Assembly: GCA_964059195.1 (NCBI GenBank)
Contig: CAXKWD010000003.1
Coordinates: 18,334,606 to 18,398,605, forward strand
Reading direction: 5' to 3'
Source of the DNA: Ectobius pallidus
Taxonomy: Eukaryota; Arthropoda; Insecta; Blattodea; Ectobiidae
DNA: 64,000 nt
Below the pieces are notes generated by a model. That model saw only the letters and a program-made list of their open reading frames with translations. It did not search any database and was not told where the DNA came from. The translations under genes were made by a program, and so were the position numbers. Shown one piece after another: positions 48,601-60,600 of the stretch. Numbering within the stretch: the first letter of the stretch is position 1; each line of letters begins with the position of its first letter.

Positions 48601-51600
48601 GCAACTTGCATCAAAATGCATATTCAAATAATGGACGCATCTGGGACCAAGAAGAAGATTTTAATATTATGACAACATTGTTTTTAAATGTGTGCTTGTG
48701 CCTTCTGTATTATTTTTATTTTATATTATATAAGTGGCCCCAGATAAGTGCTACTACAAGGGTTCTAAGGTGGACACTCTTTCAATTTTATAATTTACTA
48801 TGCTTGTTAATAGACAATGAACATTATTTAAAAATTGCACACACACTAAAATCATAAGACAGTGGATAAAAACAGCACATACATAACCGCTACGTTTCGA
48901 CCGGCACCAGCCGATCTTCCTCAGGCACAGTGCCTGAGGAAGATCGGCTGGTGCCGGTCGAAACGTAGCGGTTATGTATGTGCTGTTTTTATCCACTGTC
49001 TTATGATTTTAGTGTGTGTGCAATTTTTAAATAAGTGACACAGTTGGAAAGCTTGGACTTCATGTGTTTTAATAGACAATGAACAATAAAACCCTAGTAT
49101 ATAAGATTGAACTTACACTGGGAGACACTGTAGAAGCCACAGTTGGAACCACGTCCACTAGGAGTTACCATGGCAACTTTACAGTACAGTAAAATGCTAC
49201 TTTAGCAGTGTTAGCAGTCCAAGAAACAGCCACTTTGCGGAGCGTGTACTAAAAAGGATATATTTTATTGCACACAAAATACAAATGTCCATGTTATTAC
49301 ATTCTGAGTTGGCTGCAATGTAGACAGTGTTGTAGGTTCACAACTGTTTGTTTGTTTGTTTTATTGTTTGCTTTGGCTGCTTCTGGATGTTGTGTTGTGA
49401 ATGGTGTAGGTTGCAACTGACTGTAGTGAGGTAGCAGCACTGGAGAAGAAACTCGACTTGGAGAAGAAGTTCCTCATGGAGTTCATTCAGAGGAAGGATT
49501 ACTGGAAGAAAGGCAGCAATGGCATCAAATCTCTGCAGGTAATCTTCTAAAAGCATACTTCTCTTTCTGGAAACAAACTCAAGTATAAGCTTTGCTACAG
49601 TGAAATCAGTTTCAGACCAAAGAAAATAAGAATTGCATTCAGGAGGTCCCAGGTTCAAATCCTGCAGCTGGCCAATTTGATATCGGTTTCCCCAGTCGTT
49701 ATGGCATATCCTGAATTGGATATTTACATACCATTAATCATCCTCACCATTTCATCCTGTATCATATGCATTTAAATTAATATCCTGCTTAATTAAATTG
49801 TTCTTGAGTTTAACTGGGAAGTCGATTACAAAAATAACTTATTTTCTGCATAACATAATTGCAATTAACTTTTTACTGATTAAACAAAATAATTCTGGCT
49901 CTTTGTTACATCACTTTACCTTATTTTGTTCCTAATATAAATATTCTCCCAAATTTCCATAAAAATCTGGAAATTGTTGAGATCAGTGAAGCTCAAAAAT
50001 TTTGCCAAGAATTCTTAGTAAATGTACTTGAGTTTATGGGGAAAAATTGTTAGTGGTACTTATTTTGTTTCATTATTCATGTAGTATTTTTATTGTCTAT
50101 GCCTTTCCTTATGCCTGTCAGTAGGCCACATCAGTTCGAGTTCCTGAAAGAACAAGGTGAGATGTGTATTTTAGTAACAGTTCTTTTACTGTATATTAAC
50201 ATTTACAGGCTACCGAGTTATGTATTGTTCAATGTTATTTGTGATATTATGATACAGAATTGCCCAGTAATTACTGAAGTAGCATTGCATGCGAGTCATT
50301 CCATCGCACATCGAGTACTGTAGTACACAGTTTTGCACTCATACTGAAGTAACTTATGTGACCTGCAGTTTAAAGTCTGTGTTTTCACGTCTTAATGGAA
50401 AACATTGAATGATTTGGCAAAACTCACTATGCAGGTTTTTTTTGGGAGGGGGAACTCAAATCTGAGGTCTTTCTTTCCCTTGGGCAGCGCATTTTGTTCG
50501 TGAAATGCACTCAAAGCTGGGTTTTTAATTTTTTTCTTTTTAATTATCAACCATTATAATGAAATTGTTTATGCATGATTGGGTAAGGTTAATGAATCTA
50601 TGGTTCATTTTAATTGTTTCATTTCAAATTTATGTGCCCATTTGGCAGCATAAGATTCATTTTGTTCGTTTAACGTTTTTAACTTTAACCAATACAATTA
50701 ATAATAAAATTATGTAATTCTTGCAACTTATGTAAAAACGATGTCAGTCTAATAATAATTAATCATTGTATGGAAGTTTACACAGTGAAGCTGTATTATA
50801 ATTTAATAATATTGAGTTGGGTTTAGCACTATGCTTCACTTATTTTATAAATACCTGTACTAGTTTCGAAGACCCTCGTCATTCATAATCATCAGGTTAA
50901 CACCAACTGACATAGATTCTTTACAATTCATAGACATAGACATAGATTCAGTTGGTGTTAACCTGATGATTATGAATGACGAGGGTCTTCGAAACTAGTA
51001 CAGGTATTTATAAAATAAGTGAAGCATAGTGCTAAACCCAACTCAATATTATTAAATTACGATGTCAGTGTTAATAAATATAATATTATAATTCCTTTTC
51101 TGTTAAATAAATTATTTAAACAAAACATCTAGCAACTGAACACAAAACTGTGTTTAAGTTTCATCTAACAACTGATTAAATAATCACGGGTGAAGCCGAA
51201 GGCACCTGCTAATGTATCTATAGAGGAATAAGTTTCAGCATTTCTAATGCAGTCTTTTTCCTGTTAGATTTGATTGCTGTACTTTTTCAATATCATATCA
51301 TACATGTATGGATACTTTTCCACAGTTTGTAAAGAATCTATGTTAACTTGCTTACTTTCCAGCAGTTTTCATGCAGTCTTTGCCATAATCTTTGCACAGA
51401 TTTTTCTTAGCAATTAGAAAACAGCTGAAAAGCATCAGCAAGAATGAGTCTTCTCGAGCAGCATAGTATAAAATAAGCCCAGATCTGCAACTCTGCAACC
51501 TGCAATGTAGCCATGCTGCTTCGGTGTAAAGACTTCAACTTGTTTTTCTTATATTTTAAATTAGTAGCATCCAGCATGCATCCAGGTAGCGTGTTACATG

Positions 51601-54600
51601 TGGCATGCCACTTCTGTGTGAATGCTTTCTTAGAGGCATCTGTTTTCAGTGAACATTTTTCCCAGAATTTGTAAATTTTTTACTTTTTATTTTGGTATGT
51701 TTTTTTTACTATTTTTACTTATTTAATGTCATTAGCAATTTTGCTACTTTTGTTATGAATTTTAAGGAACAAAAGCTTCAGAAAACATTAATTTGACTGG
51801 GTTATGTCTGAAAAAATGTAAATGAACTCTTGATTTCCAATGTACCGGTATATCAATAGGTAATGAAATCAATAGAAACATGAATTCTCAGTTTTTATCG
51901 TAGTATTTAGGCTACCATTATGATGAAATCACAGTTGCTGCCACTAGTGTTGCCACCTTCAGGTTTCTTCTAGTGTTATTCACATATTTTCGTCAATTAT
52001 TTCAAGATTTTGCTGAAAAGGGAATAATTTCTGCATTTTTTACCAGATTTATGAAAAAAATTGTATTTTTTACTTGGGGAAAACCATTTGCCTCTTCTAA
52101 TAAGCTGTGAACTGCAAATGCAGTGTTTTCTACTGCTGGTCTAAGCACATGATTCTTGCAGCCAAGATCACACTCGCTGTCATGCTGCCTTGAAGAGTAC
52201 AGAAAGCCATGGAAATATTTCACGTCTGGTTCTGGTTCATTTACTCATTTTATAAATTGTACCCACAAAAATTTACAGTTATGCTATGCCTCTGTCTCAA
52301 GCAATTATAAAGAATCAGCATGTCCTACCTTCAGGTAATAAAAAATAGTTATATTAATAATTTTTACTTAATTTGCTTTAATCTAGGCTGAATGTTTTGC
52401 TTTCAGGCTCTATCAGCAGAGCGGTGTTTAGAGATAACTGGTGCCAGGACCAAATTAACTGAAGACTCAAGCCCTGATTCGTGGTCCAGTCTGGCTGCCG
52501 AACACTCCACTTCAGACGCCTTCAAGGATGTTGTTAGTGCACATGTAAGTGTTCATTTTTTTCTAAGATAGTGTTTTTTTCATACATTTCCTGTTAGTTC
52601 CTATTATGGTAATCAGTGCTTTAGTTGGAAAATATTTTATGGGGGTACTCACCTTACTTTAAAATTTTCCATATCGCCTCATACAAAAGAGTTTTAAAAA
52701 ACCGAGCACCTTATCAGGATAGCCAACATGTAATCTAAGGAGAAAGTAATTATTGTAGAAATGCGCACGAAGGTGAACATTAGAACGCATATCTACTGCG
52801 AATTTAATAGTGTTTGTCATTATTAACAAATACACTCTCTTATTGAATTGGACATTTAATAAGTATTTTAGGACAATCTCGTTCCTGTACTGCCAGTACG
52901 ACGTACCGGAGCACATATTTTTCCCGGTATGGTAGAAGGAAAATAATTTTATACCGGTACGCAGTACCGGTGCGTACCGGCCCAACTAAAGCACTGATGG
53001 TAATAAAATATTTGTGAAAGCTTTCCCAAAATTTTGATTAAAAAAAAAAGGCTCTGACAATTGTAACAAAAATTTAACTTCTAACTGAAAGTGATAAAAC
53101 AGGTATATTTGTTTTCTGTAAAAATCACACGGGGAGTTGAACTCTTGTCGAATTTAAACCCTTCTAGCAGCAGTTGCAGTAAAGTTATAGAGACACTTTT
53201 TGACATATTTTCCAGTGCCAGGAAATAGCATCTTTAGAAGAGGAACTAAGGAGAAGAGTTCAGTCCCTTACTGACAAGAAGAATGAAGTTCACCGCCTGG
53301 ATTCAGAACTGGCACAAGTCACAACATCCCTGCAAAAGGTATACTCTCTTAATCCCATGAAATGTACATGATAATTATTTATCATAAGTAATGCCACGAG
53401 TTTATCGATAGATTTGCGACTGCGCAGCAGGAGTTGGATTTATTAATAATAATAATAATAATATTTATTCGACACCATAAGTAATACAGAGAATACATTG
53501 ACTGAGTCAAGTTTAGATGCTAAAATTCTCAAATACACAAATTAATAAGCAATACACAAATTAATGAACAATACACAAATTAATGAATACACAAATTAAT
53601 AGACAATTAATAAACAATTAATAACATATCAACTCTCAGTGAAATTTAGACCTAGAAATTCATCTGCGCTAAGAGGCATATATTTCATCAAAATATTTTT
53701 AACATTATTCTTAAAGGTTTTTCCTGTTGATTCTTTTACATTACCCGGAAGTTTATTGTATAAAATAATACCCTTGTGGGAAATACTTTTCAAGCTATTT
53801 GTAATTCTATGCGTGCTGAGGTGTATATGATGCGAAGATCTAGTATCATGAGAGTGATATTCAGAGTTCCTTTTAAATAAGTCTTTATGATCATGAACAA
53901 AGTTAACTGTTTCTAAGATGTACAAACATGAGACTGGCAGTATTTGCAGATCTTTGAATACATCTTTGCTGGGTGTACGTAGGGGGACTTTTTTAATTAA
54001 TTTGATTATTTTCTTTTGTAATTTATATACGTAATTGATTTTAAGACTATTCCTTGAATAAAAAAGTAATGGATTATACAAATAATAATTACTTTCGTGC
54101 TTTGTTATATAAAAACAAAACTAACAACGGCGAGTTCACGGCATACTATAAATCAACAATCCATGAATCTATTCGAGTTACCATGTTGTGACCAGTGCCA
54201 CCAGTGGTGCATATAAAACATAGTTTACCTAATTGAGGTAAGCTAACAGCAGAACAGAATAAAAGCACACGATCTGGCTTGCACCAAATCAAAACTGTGT
54301 TTTCAATCAATGGTCATTTATATTATTTCAATTTCCAAATGAGTTATGTTGTATAAAATAGTGTGTTTTCATTCTGCTAAATGGTAGCATGTGACGTATT
54401 ACTCACCACACGTTGATGCCTTATGTGTCCAGTAACGAGCTGTTTTATCAGATAAAATAGCTTCCTTGCGATCCGAGGAAGGATATTATAAGATAAACGA
54501 TTGTGATTGATCTATATTGCTAAACGTTATTGGTCAATATCAAACATGCGGCGTATGAGTGGAATAGTCAAAGTAAATATGTAAACAATGTACAGTCATG

Positions 54601-57600
54601 TAAGAAGACCTCTGAGTCCAGAATACTGGTGTAATTTTAATTTTTTAATAACATAATTAAATTAAATTTTAAAAAATCTTCTTTCAGCACCCATTAACAT
54701 TGCTTAGCTTAAAAACTTGGTACAATCTGGCAGCGTATATTTGAAAATACAAAAACTGGTGCCTCTTCTCTGTTGGAGAAATTACATTGAAATTAATTAT
54801 TTTTATGTAAAATATTAGAACTGAAATATGCAAAAAATAATTTTAAGTCTTTTGTAATCACATGCTGAATTTTCTTCTTGAACATACTGTAGGCCTACTT
54901 TACAGACCATAAGACGCATTTTTTTGTCTTGAAAACAGAGCCTTAATTGTTGGGTGCGTCTAATAGTCCGAAGTACACTAAAAAATTTAAATTATGGTAG
55001 ATATTGCCAGAATACCATAGTTATACACAAGGTGTTGTAAATGATATGACAGTTACAAATTTTAGCACAGACTGTACATCACTGCACTTGTCACAATCAT
55101 AAAATGAGGGTAGCTGGAAGCCAGGTATACAAAGCGAAAAGAATGGAATGTTGAGTTCGTTTATACAAAAGGAGTGTCTTCGCCGGGTGGTTTAAATGAA
55201 TCTCTACACAGCCTTGTCCCGTTACACTTACTGTATGCTGAATTGAGCGTTAGAGGGTGTAAAAGTATTTTCAGTCTTTCATGACAAATCGGTTCAGTTG
55301 TTAAAATTTACGCGATGCCACCTGTACCGAAGAGATTTTTCGTACAATGCAGATTTTAAGTTAGAAGTGATTTACGCTGATTCCATTGTGTATGCAATGA
55401 AGTATATTATTCCCTTTAAAATGTTTCCTTTGGAATCACATTAAATTTCTTTTTCTTTAAATTTCCATCCTAAAATTAAGGTGCATCTTATGGTCCGGAG
55501 CGTCTTATGGTCCGTAAAATATGGTACTTTTATTTGTGTAAGGTAGCATACATGTCTCAACATTCAAACACCAAGTTACAATGTGATTGTAATTTTTTCA
55601 TATGAAAGTGTTTTGATTTTATTTTCTACAGGGAGATGGCTTAGAGCTAGAAGTTACCAAAGAGTTACTGGCTAAGAGAACTAGAGAACAGCTACAGGAA
55701 ATAATGCAACGTAAACAATCGTAAGTACCTGTCTTATCTATTCTGTTTCTGTTTCTGTTTCCATGAATATCTTTCAATTTTCATAAAACATAAATATTAA
55801 TAACTATTATTATCTTTTTTCTGACGAAACAAAATAGTGATTTGCCCTAAAATCTTATATATACATCAAAACCTTTAACTTTAGCTATACCTATATTGCA
55901 ATCGCGGTATGGTAGTTGAATTTTATAATTTCAGTCTGAACCTGTATTTACTTCCTTTTTATTTCTTAACATTGACAGATAATATTTCGTCAGACAGGTG
56001 AATGTGGAGAGTCTTGGCATAATGCATCTACTTGTGCAGATTAAAATAGTACTAGTTTATAAGGTTGATTCCCCTGGAATTTGTCCACCATCTTGAACAG
56101 CTGTTTGTATTATATTATTGTATTATTTTTCCCCTATTGTAGAAAATATAGTACACAATAAATATGTGTGAAGTGTATAGGACACAATAAATATGTGTGA
56201 AGTGTATACCAGAATTTAAATGAGACAAAGAGATTTATTAATACCTTAATATTCAATTTTCAGTACTTATTTTTCTAAATAAATGCATTTAATAGCATTA
56301 AGTAAACCCAATTTTGCCATTTTGACATTCCTTAAACTATTAATTTTATATTATTTTGTTAAATTTTACATATGAGGTGTCTGTTAGCAAACCCGGCAAT
56401 CTCCATTCTGAGAAATGATAGAGATGCTTACTTCTAATGAAAGTTTAAAGCATTTCCTGTTTTATATTTAGTGATTATGTTGCAAATCCTACTTCCCCCA
56501 TTAAAGAGGAGCTCAGATTTTCAACATGCTCACTAAATATGTAATAGGAAATGCATTAAACTTTCATTAGAGGTTAGCATCTCTATCTTTTTTCAGAATG
56601 GAGATTGCTGGGTTTGCAAATAGACCCCTCATATGGCCTGCAACAATTGTGCTTAAGTTAATTAGTGGTCCTGCATGTAAAAAAGTTTGGGTGGCCCTGG
56701 TTTATACATTTGTTTTCTTTCATTACAGCTTATCTTTAGATCTGAAGCGATCAACCGTAACGATGAGTAGTGGAGACACATCCAGTGAAGTTGTAGCTAA
56801 TCCTATAGGTGCTGGAGTTGAAGTTTCTGGGTCTTCCCACACTGTTTCAAGCTCGGTGGACACAGCGGATACATTCCACACAGCTGCTTCTCCTTGCTCG
56901 GTGCCAGATCATGAGACTGTTACAAGTGACACAAAGAGACTGAATGAAGAAACAAGTTCCACGGGAGTGAAACATTTGGTGGCGCGTGTTGGCTCAGATG
57001 ACAGTGATGAGCTTTCAAGTACTGAGGATAGCTTTATGAGGAGTGCATTAGATAGTAATGGAGTAGCTAATTCAGAACTTTCAACTAGTTCCTTTGAGAA
57101 GATATCTCCAATCACAGAAATACATAATAGTTCCAGGCAAAGGAAATCAAGAGTAGCAAATGGGAAGGTAAGTTCAGATGCAGGAGCTTTAATTGATATT
57201 TTAAAGCTGGGTCTCCACTGCTTAACATTTAACACCAACATGTCAAGTTTAACAAGTTGATATTTACATGTATATTGCAATTTCGTGCTCCAATTGACTT
57301 GACGTGCAAACCCAGCATGTTGAACTTAACATTTTCAGATGTTAATTTGTTTTCCAAAGAAAATGGACAACATGTCAACTAATCGGTCAATATCAATTTT
57401 GTTTCGGGAATTTCCATAAAACAAAAAGCAGTCGACAGCTTAATCGGCTTTGGTTCGTGACTTTCCTTCTGAACAAAAACCAATCGACAACATTGGCAGC
57501 ATCCATTTTTATTCTTACCAGGTTGAGGTTATATTTTTTGTTGATTTGTGATTCAAGATGGAATGGTCAAAGGAAAAAACTGTGGAACTTCTAAACAAGA

Positions 57601-60600
57601 TTAAGGTGAGGCCTTTGCTTTGGGACGTCTCATCAAAGCAGTACAGGGACAAAAACAGGAAGGCTGATAAGTAAGCCTCCATCAGAATCCATCTTGAAAT
57701 ATCGGCACAACAAATAACGTGTTAAGCCTATAACATTGTAGTGGAGACAGTTTTTAATTGGCAAACCACTTGACATGTATACTTCAACAAGTTGATGATA
57801 AACATTTAACACATGTTAACTGCAACATGTTGGTGTTAAATGTTAAGCAGTGGGGACCCAGCTTAACACTTGCCATGCTGATGATCTGGTCGATTTACCC
57901 TATAAGGCTTATGCCATATGAAGGAAAATCATGTGGGACTTTAGTGGGACCCTCTTGTTTGTGGACTGTACTATAATTAGAATCTGTATAATTCCAGTAT
58001 TTAATGAAAAGTAGAATTTTGTGAATTTGGTATTTACAAAATGACCAACGATTGAGCCCAACAATCCTTATTGTTTATCCTATGCCTTTTTCAACCTCCT
58101 CATTTCCTTTTTGACACACATCAGTAGAATTTAATGCCATTGTACTACTGAGATAATAAGGTCTGTGGATAGTCATTTGGTTTTTAAAAAGCAGGTTGTT
58201 TTTCTTTTTCATAGGAAAATATTAAAACAAATTTAAGTACCTTTTTTTAAAAATATTTTGCTGATATAGTTGATTTTTTACAGTATTTTCCTGGCAGTCA
58301 TAGGATAAATCAGATTATCCTACAGTCATCAAATCCAGGCTGTTTGAGTGTGAATGATGCAATGAGGGCAATGAAAGAGCTCTGTCAGCGAGTGACACAT
58401 CAAAAGATGGTGATCATGCAGAGTCTCGAAAACGACTGTGATAAGGGCGAACTTAATAACCAAATAGCAGTAAGTTCCTTTGTCATGCATTCCCTTTGTA
58501 TTTTAGTTTATGATACAAGAAGATTCATACAAAGTTGTGCAAACTGGTAATTTAACGGTTTTTGTACAGTTTTGTACTCACAGTGCACCTATATCAACAC
58601 AGACAATAAATGCATGTTGGGTGTATATTCCAGTTAAACAAGAATATGCGCATGTAGGGTTCTTGGACTTGAATTAGTAACAAAGATGAAATAGCTATTT
58701 ATGTATCAAGTACACAAAGCAAGGCTTTAGCAGGGGAATCTAATAATTCGGACGAGGCATAGTATTTGTTATGTATTGACTTCATTAATTTTTCATTATC
58801 TCTGATTTATTAGGTTCTACAGGAACTTCAGCGTCAATATGTGAAGTTGGAACTGGCTCTCGAGCAGCATCCGCTGCGACCTCTACAGCTTCACAGTCCA
58901 GTGCGATGCAGCAGCGAGGACTCCGATGACATGTCTACCTCTGCAGACGATGGGTGAGTTTATTTCTTCTTGTTGTAAGGTCAGTAAATGTTATAGCTTT
59001 AACAGTTGACATTTTAAAGGAATATGGGGTGCATTTATATATAAATACATATATATATATATATATATATCAGGGATGGGTCCTCGATACTTTCGATACC
59101 TCGATACTCTCGATACTTGCATGGTATCGGCATCGAGCAATACTTCAGAAAACTCGCTCAGTACTTTTTCGATACTTTGGTAACTCTGCAATTCTGCAAT
59201 TAAGTGAGAATACTAGTATTTTTTAACAAAAACTTGTAAGTGGACTGTTTAAAAAACTAATTTTAGTTTTAATGTAGAGTTTCAAAATAATTATAGGCTA
59301 CTGATGATATTAAATGTTGTCTCATTAAATATGCACACTTAATTAATTTAGTTGGTATTACACAGTTCTCTCAACTTTTAATTTTTAATGTACCTATTTA
59401 TTGAACTGGAAATGTTGACGGTATCGAGTATTGAAGTATCGAGGGAAAAATCATGTATCGGTAACAAGTATCGAGTATCGAGAAAATCTGATATCGACCC
59501 ATCCCTAATATATATATATAAATAAAACTTTAAAAAGAGTCTGCTTCAATTTAAATATTTTATAGACAACAGGCAATAGGTTTCCATCATCTACACTCAA
59601 ACTAAGTTATTGTTGAAACCCAATTGGCATACTAATATTTTCAGGTAAAAATGGCAATTTTGTAATTTATAATTATTTTGTGCAAATTCAATTTTATTGA
59701 CATCAGTACATACCCCTGTTATGCTGAGTTCTTGGATTGGTCCCTGGAGTGCTTATTTACAAATTTTTGAAGTGAAACTTCTTTAACCGCGGTAAGGATA
59801 AATCGAGAAATTGTGTAACGTTCAAAACCGTTACAAAATTAATGTCACACTCAAAATCGTCACAAAATTACTGAGATGTACGGAACGGACTGCACAGAAA
59901 ATAATCAACTCAATTATTAGGAGCAATATAAAAAAAAAAAAAAAATTAAAAAATCCAAAATTTAAAAAAATAATAAAATCAAAAATTTAAAAATCCAAAA
60001 ATCCAAAATTTAAAAAATAAAAAAATTCAAAGATCCAAAATTTAAGAAATCCAAAATTTAAAAAATCCAAAATTAATAAATTACAAGATCCAAAATTAAA
60101 AAAATCCAAAAATCCAAAATTAAAAAGTCCAAAAACCAATATTAAAAAACTAAACTAAACTCCGCGGCGCTACATCCCTGGAGGGACTTGGCCTACCACC
60201 CGACCGCTGCGTCATCTCCCGTAGGCAGATGGCAGGATTGGGGGGCATGTGGTCAGCATGCCGACACCCACGGCCGTTAATGGTGGTTTTCTTGACCGGA
60301 GCCGCTACTTCTCTATAAAGTAGCTCCTCAATTTTGAATCACAAGGCTGAGTGCACCCCTATCAGACCTCCCTACCTCAGAAAAATACGAGGAGGTACCG
60401 GGAATCGAACCCGGGCCGACAGATCTGTAGTCAGCGACGCTAACCACAAGACCACGCCGGCGGACTAAACCAATATTAAAAAGTCCAATAATCCAAAATT
60501 GAAAAAAAATCCAGTAATAAAAAATTTAAAAATTTAAAAACAATTTTCACTTCTGATGCATGGCGTTCCATGCACACTTTTTTTTGTGATATGGTACACC

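Larger units (their letters stand above)
48824..49068. mobile_element. Mini palindromic Penelope-like insertion (245 bp)
   Basis: 48824-49034 is an essentially perfect 211-bp palindrome centred on 48929, followed by 34 non-inverted bases. TTAATAGACAATGAACA flanks the whole (48807-48823 and 49069-49085), a 17-bp target duplication. The centre CAGTGCCTGAGGAAGA equals the end of the Penelope ORF at 63.8 kb. It has no coding capacity. Confidence 0.8.

Noticed and set aside
48319..48857. Two similar 68-83 codon frames (starting [11 protein letters not shown] / [11 protein letters not shown])
   Set aside because: They are the two arms of a palindrome read in mirror image, not a gene pair.
49630..49680. 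B-box-like GGTTCAAATCC after a kinesin exon
   Set aside because: No matching A box at the right distance and no second copy in the window.
56598..56728. Open frame with ATG before the 56729 exon
   Set aside because: It lies partly in a MITE arm, and the CAG acceptor at 56728 fits the phase of the preceding exon.
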